From the NCBI GenBank assembly GCA_018725565.1, contig QLUR01000001.1, forward strand, positions 62,001 through 126,000: a DNA stretch of 64,000 nt, in the 5' to 3' direction. Below, in pieces: positions 51,821 through 58,635 of the stretch (positions are counted from its first letter, which is position 1; every line of letters begins with the position of its first letter). A program made the translations under genes and the position numbers. This stretch comes from Bacillota bacterium (GTDB lineage Bacteria; Bacillota; Dethiobacteria; Dethiobacterales; Dethiobacteraceae). The notes beneath the pieces are model-generated. The model worked only from the letters and a program-made list of their open reading frames with translations, did not search any database and was not told the DNA's origin.

Positions 51821-51894
51821 CGCCTGTTAATATTATATCAAGCCGTTCAATAAAGTGCAACTATTTTTAGTTGCATTGTTCCCGCCGGATACAC

Positions 51895-52173
51895 TTAATC
51901 TTGCCCTACGTGTTCCGGCGGCAGCAGGATAGTCCACACCCTTCCAGTGCAAGGCCACTGCTTACCAGAGCCCGTTTCCATGAAGGCTTTACAGGGCTTT
52001 CGGGTTTCTTCCTGGATTCGTTTCGACACAATCCGAGCTTTCCGTTCCCGTAAGGCATCGGCGGAGGCCTGGCACCCGTCGGCGGCGACATGAATACAAT
52101 GTGGGTCGGCGGGACAATCGCCGCCGGCGGCAAGGCGGCTGGCGATGGCTTTAAGAAGTAATCGGTCAAGCAT
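51895..52173 (-). CDS. Hypothetical protein of the element
   Basis: A 92-residue protein starting at ATG 52173, 11 nt after GGAGG, with a helical N-terminus (MLDRLLLKAIASRLAAGG), four scattered cysteines (CPADPHC, C in DGCQ, and later CTG) and ending in LPPEHVGQD. It overlaps the previous gene's stop by 8 nt. No family recognised. Confidence 0.5.
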   Translation of the reverse strand: MLDRLLLKAIASRLAAGGDCPADPHCIHVAADGCQASADALRERKARIVSKRIQEETRKPCKAFMETGSGKQWPCTGRVWTILLPPEHVGQD

Positions 52174-52672
52174 GGTCGCCCGAACCTCCTTCATGGCCGC
52201 CTGCCTCCAGCAGCAGGCGCTGACTTACTCGCTGGAGCGCCTCAGGGTCTCGAATTTCTTGCCTTAAAACGAAAATAATCTGGTCAATCACCGGTCCAGC
52301 CTGAACCAAAATTCTCTCCGGAGTCAGTTCGCCTGAAATTCGGGCCAGAAGCTCCAGGCAGCCTTTGGCCTCCCTAATCCCCAGCAGAGCCGTCCGCAGG
52401 TCTCCGGCCCGCTCTGCTGCAACCAAAATAGAGACGGCCTTGTCGCGCAAGGCGGACACCTGCTCCAGCAATGTATCCGCCCTTGCCGCTTCACGTGCCC
52501 CCTGGGACAGCACCATGCTGGCAGGGATATGCTCTGTTTTGTGCCGGTGAAGCGCTGTCGTGGATGTAGAAAATTTTTCCGCAATATTCCGCAATGTTTC
52601 GCCTTCCAGCAATTCCCTGTTTATTTCTTCAACCCTTTTATGTTTGCAAACGCGGCATGTTTGTGGCATCAC
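52166..52672 (-). CDS. Zinc-ribbon/HTH protein, phage-type
   Basis: A 168-residue protein. It opens with a short CxxC (TCRVCKHKRVEEINRELLEG) followed by a helix-turn-helix-like segment (TLRNIAEKFSTSTTALHRHK) and a long helical region. This layout is seen in small terminase-like and DNA-binding proteins of phages and satellites, but I cannot assign a specific role. It overlaps its downstream neighbour by 8 nt. Confidence 0.6.
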   Translation of the reverse strand: MMPQTCRVCKHKRVEEINRELLEGETLRNIAEKFSTSTTALHRHKTEHIPASMVLSQGAREAARADTLLEQVSALRDKAVSILVAAERAGDLRTALLGIREAKGCLELLARISGELTPERILVQAGPVIDQIIFVLRQEIRDPEALQRVSQRLLLEAGGHEGGSGDHA

Positions 52673-52710
52673 GCCACCGCCCTTTCATGATTGCTCTGAA
52701 ATAGTCGCTC

Positions 52711-52806
52711 CTACACCGTAAACAGGATATAAACCGCAGCAGCCGTCACGCCGGCGACAAGCGCCATAAACGCCAGAAACCCGCGGTCTTTCAACGCCTT
52801 ACGCAT
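52711..52806 (-). CDS. 31-residue single-span membrane peptide
   Basis: MRKALKDRGFLAFMALVAG followed by VTAAAVYILFTV: a positively charged N-terminus and one membrane helix. It has an excellent GGAGGTGA site 7 nt upstream and a TGATG overlap with the gene before it, so it is probably translated. Small membrane peptides of this kind occur in phage-derived elements; role unknown. Confidence 0.6.
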   Translation of the reverse strand: MRKALKDRGFLAFMALVAGVTAAAVYILFTV

Positions 52807-53003
52807 CAGATGTCACCTCCTTCCCTGGCAGAACACCCATCCCGCTTCATCCCCCCACCCGGCCGCTCAAACCGCTGCAGCTGCTTGGCGGCCTTGCCCC
52901 GCCGAAGCGCCGTCTGCCATAACGTCTGGTCGCGGGCCAGCAGGGTTTGCAGTTCTTGCTCTGTAAGCAGCAGTAGGCACTTGGCCAGCTTTATCTCAAT
53001 CAA
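52806..53003 (-). CDS. Small hypothetical protein of the element
   Basis: A 65-residue, basic, helical protein (KLAKCLLLLTEQELQTLLA, then ALRRGKAAKQLQRF). TTG 53003 lies 9 nt after AAGGAG and only just overlaps the previous stop, so it is preferred to an ATG at 53108 that would overlap the previous gene by more than 110 nt. A 17-bp tandem duplication containing AAGGAGCGGCGTCT lies ahead of the start. Confidence 0.45.
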   Translation of the reverse strand: MIEIKLAKCLLLLTEQELQTLLARDQTLWQTALRRGKAAKQLQRFERPGGGMKRDGCSAREGGDI

Positions 53004-53289
53004 CAGACGCCGCTCCTTCCTGAGACGCCGCTCCTTCCTGTGGCATGCCTCCGTCCAGTGGGCATATGTGCGTAATATTAAACCAGTCCTCTCTCCGCGG
53101 GTTGGCAATCTCGGTGAGGTGGATTGGGTGCCTGTTCCCTGCCCTGAAGTCCAGTCGCGTCACCCTGCAAATCGCGCCCACCCCCGGTGTGTACGGGTCT
53201 GCGTGCGCCAGCAGGCACTCAACGCGCACCACATCGCCAACCTGGTACCCGACGGCGGCATCACTCCAGAAATTTGGTCTATGTTTCAC
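52996..53289 (-). CDS. Hypothetical protein of the element
   Basis: A 97-residue protein with a beta-rich central part (GYQVGDVVRVECLLAHAD, GAICRVTRLDFRAGNRH, LTEIANPRREDWFNITHICP) that looks like a small SH3- or OB-like domain; its last residues are a duplicated EGAASQEGAAS. No family assigned. It lies between the TubC-like protein and the small helical one in the same orientation. Confidence 0.5.
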   Translation of the reverse strand: MKHRPNFWSDAAVGYQVGDVVRVECLLAHADPYTPGVGAICRVTRLDFRAGNRHPIHLTEIANPRREDWFNITHICPLDGGMPQEGAASQEGAASVD

Positions 53290-53347
53290 GATGTCAGCCC
53301 CCCGTTCTCAGTGTTTTCCGCGTCATAGTCGCACCTGCAGCGCCTGC

Positions 53348-53716
53348 TCACGCCCGCACCCGCTCCCGGCACAGGCCGGGCAGCACCGGAAATAGCATAC
53401 AGTCGGCCTCAACCGTGAACCGCCGGCAGAATCCCGACTCCTGGCAGGCGGTTCGCCAGGGTTGCAGCCGGACTACCCTGTCCTTGACCAGAACGGTCAT
53501 GGCGGCGGCGCCTGCGTCTGCGTCTGCGCCTGTGCCTGCGGCCTGGAGGAAGCGGACGGCCTCGGCCTTGCTAGCCTTAAGCTCGTCCAGCAGAGGCTCA
53601 GCCTCCGCCGGCGCCTCACCGTCGCCTGTGTAACGCACCTGCACTTTTCCCACTTCTGTCAGTATCAACGTAAAGCCTAGTTCCTGAAGCCGCTTGGCCT
53701 GGATCATGTGACACAC
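53348..53716 (-). CDS. TubC_N-like/primase-associated small protein
   Basis: A 122-residue protein whose first ~60 residues (AKRLQELGFTLILTEVGKV, PLLDELKASKAEAVRFLQ) match the pattern of the short TubC_N-like domain that often precedes primase or helicase genes on plasmids and phage satellites. The C-terminal half holds four cysteines (C-ESGFC, ADC, GLC). It is encoded just downstream of the DUF927 helicase and its iterons, so it may take part in replication; that is inference. Confidence 0.5.
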   Translation of the reverse strand: MCHMIQAKRLQELGFTLILTEVGKVQVRYTGDGEAPAEAEPLLDELKASKAEAVRFLQAAGTGADADAGAAAMTVLVKDRVVRLQPWRTACQESGFCRRFTVEADCMLFPVLPGLCRERVRA

Positions 53717-53756
53717 CCCTTTTTATAAAACCTATGGCTCTCTCTCCCCACGAAAC

Positions 53757-53985
53757 TGCCTACAGTGCCTACAGAATTTATAAACCCTTATGGCACAAGG
53801 CTTTTTGCCCTCTTTTTTGTAGGCAAGGACTGCCTACAGCCGCCTGCGCGCTCAGTTAAAATTCAAATTCTGTAGGCACTTTGTAGGCACTCGTAGGCAG
53901 TCCTTTATCAAAAGTGCCTACAGCGGAAACGCCCGTCCCGCTTGAGTTTTCAGCCTCTTTTTTGTCCGTGTAGGCAGTGTAGGCA
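53757..53985. repeat. Iteron array, putative replication origin of the element
   Basis: Ten copies of the octamer TGTAGGCA within 229 bp: forward at 53818, 53871, 53882, 53892 (CGTAGGCA), 53969 and 53978; reverse (TGCCTACA) at 53757, 53766, 53831 and 53915. They span the 3' end of the DUF927 gene and the gap after it, and an AT-rich stretch lies among them (53774-53790). The arrangement is that of a replication origin bound by the adjacent replication protein. Confidence 0.8.
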
Positions 53986-55610
53986 CTTTCTGTAGATAAG
54001 AGAGCCTCTAGCTTTTCATGTGCTATGTGGAGAACCTCGCGGCGCTTCCCCTCACATCGCGCTTGCTCGGTCAGTCGCCCGTCCCGCGTCATTGTCACGC
54101 CCTCCCGCGCCAGCATCTCCCGCATTGTGCGTTCCCGAACAGCGATTCTATCGCCATACCGGTGAAATTCGTTCACGCCAGCCCACGCCGCCGCGGGTTG
54201 CAGGTAAATTCCTTGCTCATCTGCCCAGCCCAGCTTTTTGCCGCAAGGTTCAGACATATCCCAACCGTACCTGTCGCCGTTTTCCGGACACAAGCCGGTT
54301 TGTCTGTCCACCAGGTGCCCTAGCCGCTGCGTGAAAATTGCCTCCAAGGTCTTAGCAAACTTCATGACGGGCCGCTCCTGCTGAAGAAGTTTGCCATGCT
54401 TTTCCGCTAGCGCCAGTAAGACGCGCCAGCTTTCAGCCAACAACCCCCCCGCTTCGGACTGTGTCGCCGCGCCCGCCTCGACCGCATACTGCAGCCCCAT
54501 TTCCATGCCAATTTGCAGATTCGCGACAATCTCCGGCAGACGCGCATGGCCGTTAACCAGCGCCTTGCTCCGGAGTTCAGTAAAGTGCCTGGGCAACGTG
54601 ACGGACAGCTTGTCCATCTGCGGCAGCAACCATTCGATGTAGCCGCGCATGGCAAAAGGCAGCAGTTCAGACTTTCCCTGCGCCGCCGTTAATACGGACG
54701 TGTCCACGGTTTTTTTTAGCACCTCAATCGGCAGCATCCGCGCCGCCGCGCTACCCACGCCCAGCGGCAACTGCTCGCCCGTCGCCACGGCAAAGCAGTT
54801 TGGGAGATAGGCCGGCCTGCCGGTCAAGTCGCTGCGCAACCGATTCCGGTTTTGCCGGTTTCCAAGCTGGCGCAGGAAACGATGGACGCGCTTATCCAAC
54901 GCTGCCGCATCTCTGTGGTGTTGCTCTGGCGCATAATCGTCTACAATCATCAGCGCGTCCCTGCAAAGGCTGGCAGTTTTCTCAAGGGAATTTTCCGTGG
55001 ATAGCCAGCTTTCGGGCAAGCTCCGATGTGTAAACTCACCAAAATGACACAAGAATAGCGCGGCCAAGGTGGACTTGAAGCTGCCCGTTTGTCCGTGCAG
55101 AAAAATGGTGAAGTCCGGAAAATACAAGCAAGCGGTCGGTGCGCGAAAGGCGGCGGCCCATAACGGCAGGGTAACTTCGTGCGCCGCCAAATCTATCAGG
55201 CCCAAGCTGGTACGGACTGCTTCGACAATGTTCCCCGGCTCGGCAGGCAAGCGGTAGCGCCGCAGCATGTCCACGTCCGGCGCCACTGAAAGGCCGTCCG
55301 CGCCAATCGCCCCGCCGGCATGCAGGTAAACCCAGCGCCCATCTAGTTTCCGCCATCCGATGTGCGTAAAAACGCGCTCCCGCCCCGCACTTTGGCTTAG
55401 TAACTGTACAGCCTCGCGCAGTTTGTCCCGCGAGCCCTGTCCGGCTGAAACAACAGCTTGCATCCCCCACTCCAACGGCCAGTTCATGGCGGCAAACCTG
55501 TCCCTTGGGACGTGCAACGCAGGCAACGCCCTCCCGTCGGCCAGCGCCCCAACGACCTCAAACACCTGCTGCGTCTCAACCCCATCGTCCCTGAGGATTT
55601 CCCGCGCCAC
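53856..55610 (-). CDS. DUF927 replicative helicase, N-terminally truncated
   Basis: A 584-residue P-loop ATPase of the DUF927 family, found as the helicase part of plasmid and satellite replication proteins. It begins directly in the DUF927 domain (AREILRDDGVETQQVFEVVG), with Walker A FLHGQTGSFKSTLAALF, Walker B CRDALMIVDDYAP and arginine-finger region RLRSDLTGRPAYL. The C-terminal region contains SAYTAYTDK and related words because iterons lie in the coding sequence. The GTG at 55610 is the first start, but the frame still reads HFTAA upstream, typical for the interior of this family, before a TAA created by a CRISPR repeat. The N-terminal part, often a primase, therefore seems to have been removed. 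Confidence 0.82.
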   Translation of the reverse strand: MAREILRDDGVETQQVFEVVGALADGRALPALHVPRDRFAAMNWPLEWGMQAVVSAGQGSRDKLREAVQLLSQSAGRERVFTHIGWRKLDGRWVYLHAGGAIGADGLSVAPDVDMLRRYRLPAEPGNIVEAVRTSLGLIDLAAHEVTLPLWAAAFRAPTACLYFPDFTIFLHGQTGSFKSTLAALFLCHFGEFTHRSLPESWLSTENSLEKTASLCRDALMIVDDYAPEQHHRDAAALDKRVHRFLRQLGNRQNRNRLRSDLTGRPAYLPNCFAVATGEQLPLGVGSAAARMLPIEVLKKTVDTSVLTAAQGKSELLPFAMRGYIEWLLPQMDKLSVTLPRHFTELRSKALVNGHARLPEIVANLQIGMEMGLQYAVEAGAATQSEAGGLLAESWRVLLALAEKHGKLLQQERPVMKFAKTLEAIFTQRLGHLVDRQTGLCPENGDRYGWDMSEPCGKKLGWADEQGIYLQPAAAWAGVNEFHRYGDRIAVRERTMREMLAREGVTMTRDGRLTEQARCEGKRREVLHIAHEKLEALLSTESAYTAYTDKKEAENSSGTGVSAVGTFDKGLPTSAYKVPTEFEF

Positions 55611-55624
55611 TGCCGCCGTAAAGT

Positions 55625-55728
55625 GTTAAAACGCTCTAAATTCCCGTAAGGGAATTGAAATGTCCAGAACCGCGTAACTGGCCGTGATGTCGTCGGCCGT
55701 TAAAACGCTCTAAATTCCCGTAAGGGAA
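55625..55728. CRISPR. Two-repeat, one-spacer CRISPR array
   Basis: Repeat 1 (55625-55660, 36 nt) begins GTTAAAACGCTCTAAATTCC and ends GGGAATTGAAA, with an internal TTCCC-GTAA-GGGAA hairpin. Repeat 2 (55699-55728) is identical for its first 30 nt and then diverges, as terminal repeats do. The single spacer is 38 nt (55661-55698). No cas genes are in the window, and no leader is evident. The first repeat base lies in the codon just before the truncated DUF927 reading frame. Confidence 0.75.
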
Positions 55729-55998
55729 AGGGAAGAGAAGCATTCTTTGGCCGCCTTTGTCGTGGAACAGCCTGGCTCATGGGCCAGCCGACTGCGCAAA
55801 TGGAATAAAACCTGCCCGGCTGAATGGGCTTACCCTACGACAGGCAAACGCCTTGCTGATGTCAGGGCCACTTTCGCCAGGGATGGGATAGCAGGACCGC
55901 TTATGAGCGATTGACGGGCTGGAAATGGCAGGAGAAGGATGAAGAATGAGGGACGGCAAAAAAATAGCGGCAGCAGGCCGCTTTTCAAGCACAAAATT
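55729..55998. other. Gap in the element without a recognised gene
   Basis: No convincing gene. One plus-strand frame (about 55733-55913) reads like former protein sequence (SLAAFVVEQPGSWASRLRKW ... ending at a TGA) but lacks a start and a recognised family; it may be the tail of a gene cut by the CRISPR junction. The rest up to 56146 holds the subterminal repeat and AT-rich DNA. Confidence 0.4.
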
Positions 55999-56020
55999 TT
56001 TACACACTTCTTACACACTA
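55999..56020. repeat. 22-bp subterminal repeat, right copy (putative integrase arm site)
   Basis: Identical to 49455-49476, same orientation, 126 bp inside the right attachment repeat. Confidence 0.65.
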
Positions 56021-56146
56021 GACGATGAAAAAAGATTAAACTGGACTGAAAATGTAGCTTATTTATGTCAACTTGAAGGCCGGAAAAGCCCGTAAAATAA
56101 GGCTTTTTAAAATTAGATTTAACAAGGTTAAACGGCGCTCTCGTGC

Positions 56147-56193
56147 TTTGGGACCAAGGGGCCGCAGGTTCAAATCCTGTCGCCCCGACCACT
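56147..56193. other. Attachment site, right
   Basis: A perfect copy of the 47-bp tRNA-Pro 3' segment at 49351-49397. The tRNA 5' half is absent here, so this is not a second tRNA gene. Confidence 0.93.
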
Positions 56194-56202
56194 TAAAACT
56201 CA

Positions 56203-56240
56203 ACAACCACGGGGATTTTTGGTTCCCGTGGTTGTGTCTT
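56203..56240 (+). terminator. Displaced terminator of tRNA-Pro
   Basis: An 11-bp stem ACAACCACGGG/CCCGTGGTTGT (56203-56213, 56225-56235) followed by GTCTTT, 10 nt after the right att repeat. Before integration it would have stood directly behind the tRNA. It may also serve the convergent enoyl-CoA hydratase gene. Confidence 0.75.
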
Positions 56241-56293
56241 TCCGGAACAAACTATATTTTGAGTTCCTGTCCCCATTGCTGCGTTGAGCATCC

Positions 56294-56995
56294 CTATTTT
56301 GCCCACTCGCGCAGTTCTTTTTCCAAAGCCTCCAGGGCCTTGTCGGCTTCTTCCCGGCGCATGAGTTTCTTGGTGAAGGCATAGGCCGGCCCGTGAAGCC
56401 CAAAAAGATCCCGCGCTAGGGCTTTTGCCGCTTCCATGACTTTGTTTTCTTCCACAATCAAATCATCGACGATGCCGCGTTCAAATGCCTCGCGTGGCGA
56501 ATACGCCCGCGCATGCAGCAGGGCTTCTTTCCAGTATTGATGGGGAATCGAGGAGCGGCAGATTAGAGAAATCCAGCTGGGAAGCATCATTTTATTGGCG
56601 ACTTCGTTGATTTGAATTTTGTAGGGGCCGTCGCCGACCATAAAACGGTCGCACGCGTAAGAGAGAATAGCTCCGCCCGCGATAGAATGTCCCGCATAGG
56701 CCGCGATGGTCGGGACGGGGAACAGATAAACCCGCAGCATGGTGGAGGCGAACGTCTTCTGAAACTTGAGTTGCTCTTCAATGGAGGAAAGGGTGGGCAG
56801 AAGCTTCAGGTCAAGTCCGGCGGAAAATATTCCCTGACGTCCTGTAAAAATCAGGGCAGAGGCTTTATCAGACAATGTGCGGTCAAGACAATCGTTGAGC
56901 TCTTGGAAAAATTCCCGGTTCATGACGTTCACTTTTCCGTCGTCCAGAGTGATTAGGGCGATTTTGTCTTCGATGGTATAGTGCATCTTGGTCAT
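56294..56995 (-). CDS. Enoyl-CoA hydratase/isomerase family protein
   Basis: A 233-residue crotonase-fold enzyme acting on acyl-CoA. The oxyanion-hole segments are SALIFTGRQGIFSAGLDLKL and AYAGHSIAGGAILSYACD; the usual catalytic glutamates of enoyl-CoA hydratase are not clear (MVGDGPYKIQINEVAN has a single Glu), so it may be an isomerase or another crotonase activity. AGGAGG lies 6 nt before the ATG. It stands alone, next to the element's right end. Confidence 0.85.
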   Translation of the reverse strand: MTKMHYTIEDKIALITLDDGKVNVMNREFFQELNDCLDRTLSDKASALIFTGRQGIFSAGLDLKLLPTLSSIEEQLKFQKTFASTMLRVYLFPVPTIAAYAGHSIAGGAILSYACDRFMVGDGPYKIQINEVANKMMLPSWISLICRSSIPHQYWKEALLHARAYSPREAFERGIVDDLIVEENKVMEAAKALARDLFGLHGPAYAFTKKLMRREEADKALEALEKELREWAK

Positions 56996-57027
56996 CTTTT
57001 TGCCTCCTGTTTGGTTAAATGTGCCCC

Positions 57028-57056
57028 TTGCCGCGGAGTCTTTTTAAGTGTATAAT
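57028..57056 (+). promoter_or_regulatory. Promoter of tRNA-Gly
   Basis: TTGCCG (57028-57033), 17-nt spacer, TATAAT (57051-57056), ten bases before the tRNA. Confidence 0.8.
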
Positions 57057-57066
57057 GGTGCAGCGG

Positions 57067-57140
57067 GCGGGTGTAGCTTAATGGCAGAGTTCCGGCCTTC
57101 CAAGCCGGCTATGTGGGTTCGATTCCCATCACCCGCTCCA
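57067..57140 (+). tRNA. tRNA-Gly (anticodon TCC)
   Basis: Acceptor GCGGGTG/CACCCGC, D-arm AGCTTAATGGCAGAGT, anticodon stem CCGGC/GCCGG around CTTCCAA, T-arm GGTTCGATTCC, and an encoded CCA. It stands alone with its own promoter and terminator. Confidence 0.96.
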
Positions 57141-57150
57141 GAAAATTAAG

Positions 57151-57171
57151 CCACTCGCGGGTGGTTTTTTT
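57151..57171. terminator. Terminator after tRNA-Gly
   Basis: Short stem CCACT/GGTGG followed by seven T. It touches the stop codon of the convergent nitroreductase gene. Confidence 0.7.
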
Positions 57172-57865
57172 ATTGCGGAGCGCCGAACGGAACAATCATC
57201 AGCGGGGCGTATTCTGTCTTGAGCAGTGACTTTACCCGATCGTCGTCAAAGGCGCCGACGGCTACGCTGCCAAGTTCGAGGGCGGCGGCCTGCAGGTGGA
57301 TGTTTTGCGTGACATGGCCGATTTCCATGTGAACGTAGCGCTGTCCTCGGTCGCCGTACCGCCTGGTGGTGCGGGGGTAGTCGGCGGCCAGAACGATGCT
57401 GGCCGGGGCGGCTGAGATAAAGTCTTGCTGCAGGGCGGCTGCGGCCAGGGCGGGCCGGTGTTCGCCGGGGCCGAGAGGTGTCAGGCTGTGTTCCTTCGGG
57501 CGGTAGTGGTAGAGACCGGGGGGCAGGTCGGCCACGTTGCCGGCGACCAGGTAAATTTCCAGCGGGTAAGTTGCTCCGGCGGAAGGCGCGGTGCGGGTGG
57601 CACCGGTGACGGCATCCGTTGTGATGCCTTGGGCAGCCCAGAGAATTTGTGCCAAAGCCGCAAGTGAGAGCGGCCGGTCGCTGAAGCGGCGGACGGAATA
57701 GCGCTTTGCCAGGGCGGCTTCAAGGGAAGTTCCTCCCGTGTAGGCCGGTGGTGGCAAGATCACCTTCCCGGTGAGGCCTGCGGTTTTCCCGGGGTCGTCT
57801 TGACCATGGCGGCAACCGCCGGTAAACAGCAGGGTGGCGGCCAGTAAAACGAGCTTCCAGTTCAT
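57170..57865 (-). CDS. SagB/ThcOx-type nitroreductase lipoprotein
   Basis: A 231-residue flavoprotein of the nitroreductase superfamily, SagB-like branch: SVRRFSDRPLSLAALAQILW, RTAPSAGATYPLEIYLVAG, GLYHYRPKEHSLTPL and GHVTQNIHLQAAALELGSVA. It begins with a lipoprotein signal (LVLLAATLLFTGGCRHG), so it sits outside the membrane, which is unusual for a flavin enzyme of this family but known in anaerobes. No peptide-maturation genes lie nearby, so a peptide-cyclisation role is not suggested. Confidence 0.88.
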   Translation of the reverse strand: MNWKLVLLAATLLFTGGCRHGQDDPGKTAGLTGKVILPPPAYTGGTSLEAALAKRYSVRRFSDRPLSLAALAQILWAAQGITTDAVTGATRTAPSAGATYPLEIYLVAGNVADLPPGLYHYRPKEHSLTPLGPGEHRPALAAAALQQDFISAAPASIVLAADYPRTTRRYGDRGQRYVHMEIGHVTQNIHLQAAALELGSVAVGAFDDDRVKSLLKTEYAPLMIVPFGAPQ

Positions 57866-58106
57866 TTTGCATCTACCTCCTGCTTAAATTTTAGCAGTAA
57901 TGGTCAGCTGTGTCAAAGTTTCGCCGGGATACATTAATATCCCGCGCAATTCTCTTGCTTTTAATTTTTAATTATGTATTGAATTAACTGTCAAAATCTT
58001 TAACTGCGAGGCTGAAGAACTGCGGGAAAAGACCTTTCGATGCAAAGAACAGGTTGCCGGGGTGGTAACGTTGTGCTAAGATAAAAGTGAAGAGGCGGTG
58101 AACATT

Positions 58107-58451
58107 ATGACTGAAACTCAACACATTGAAGCGGCTGGAGCTCAGCACGATGCGCTAGAACCGGGGGCAGAGCCGGCACACACTCCGGAGTATTTACACC
58201 TGAAGCAGGAAATTAAACGGATCGAGGACACTTTGCGGCAGGAAATAAAGCAAATGGAGAGCGTTTTACGGCAAGAGATTAAATTGGCTTCGGCAGTAGA
58301 GAGAAAGCTGGAGCTGGAGCAAACCGGGAACGTTCTGCGTCAGGAGATAAAACAAGAGATGGCTGGCATACGCACCCTTACCCTTATCTGGGCAACGCTG
58401 ACGCTTGCCGCAGTAGCTATTGGCATGTGGTTAGCTGTAGCGATGCGGTAA
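58107..58451 (+). CDS. Small coiled-coil protein with C-terminal membrane anchor
   Basis: A 114-residue protein: a charged N-terminus, a coiled coil made of repeated LRQEIKQ units (IEDTLRQEIKQMESVLRQEI, NVLRQEIKQEM) and one C-terminal membrane helix (LTLIWATLTLAAVAIGMWLA). The layout resembles bacterial DUF1640/CCDC90-like proteins. ATG 58107 follows GAGGCGG; a GTG at 58098 overlaps that site. The gap upstream (57866-58106) is AT-rich without a gene. Confidence 0.6.
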   Translation: MTETQHIEAAGAQHDALEPGAEPAHTPEYLHLKQEIKRIEDTLRQEIKQMESVLRQEIKLASAVERKLELEQTGNVLRQEIKQEMAGIRTLTLIWATLTLAAVAIGMWLAVAMR

Positions 58452-58635
58452 GCCAAAGTCCTTCGGGTTATCCTGCGATCCCTGCTATCTCTCAGCTTAA
58501 CTGCAAAGTGGCGTGGAAGTTGACTTCTGCGCCACTTTTTGAGGTGTACCCGGCATGGACGATTATCTGCGGCGAAAGCCCGCTACAGCAAATGCGGGTA
58601 CAGGAGCGGGTTTAACTGCAGTCAGGAGGGATGAA

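Noticed and set aside
53462-53680. Plus-strand frame with a Cys-rich CVCVCACACG stretch
   Set aside because: It is the antisense shadow of the Ala/Asp-rich linker of the minus-strand gene at 53348-53716; no ribosome binding site.
55830-56192. Minus-strand frame across the attR site
   Set aside because: It reads through the tRNA-derived repeat and AT-rich DNA and has no recognisable protein features.
56141-56193. Second tRNA-Pro gene
   Set aside because: Only the 3' 45 nt of a tRNA are present; it is the attR repeat.
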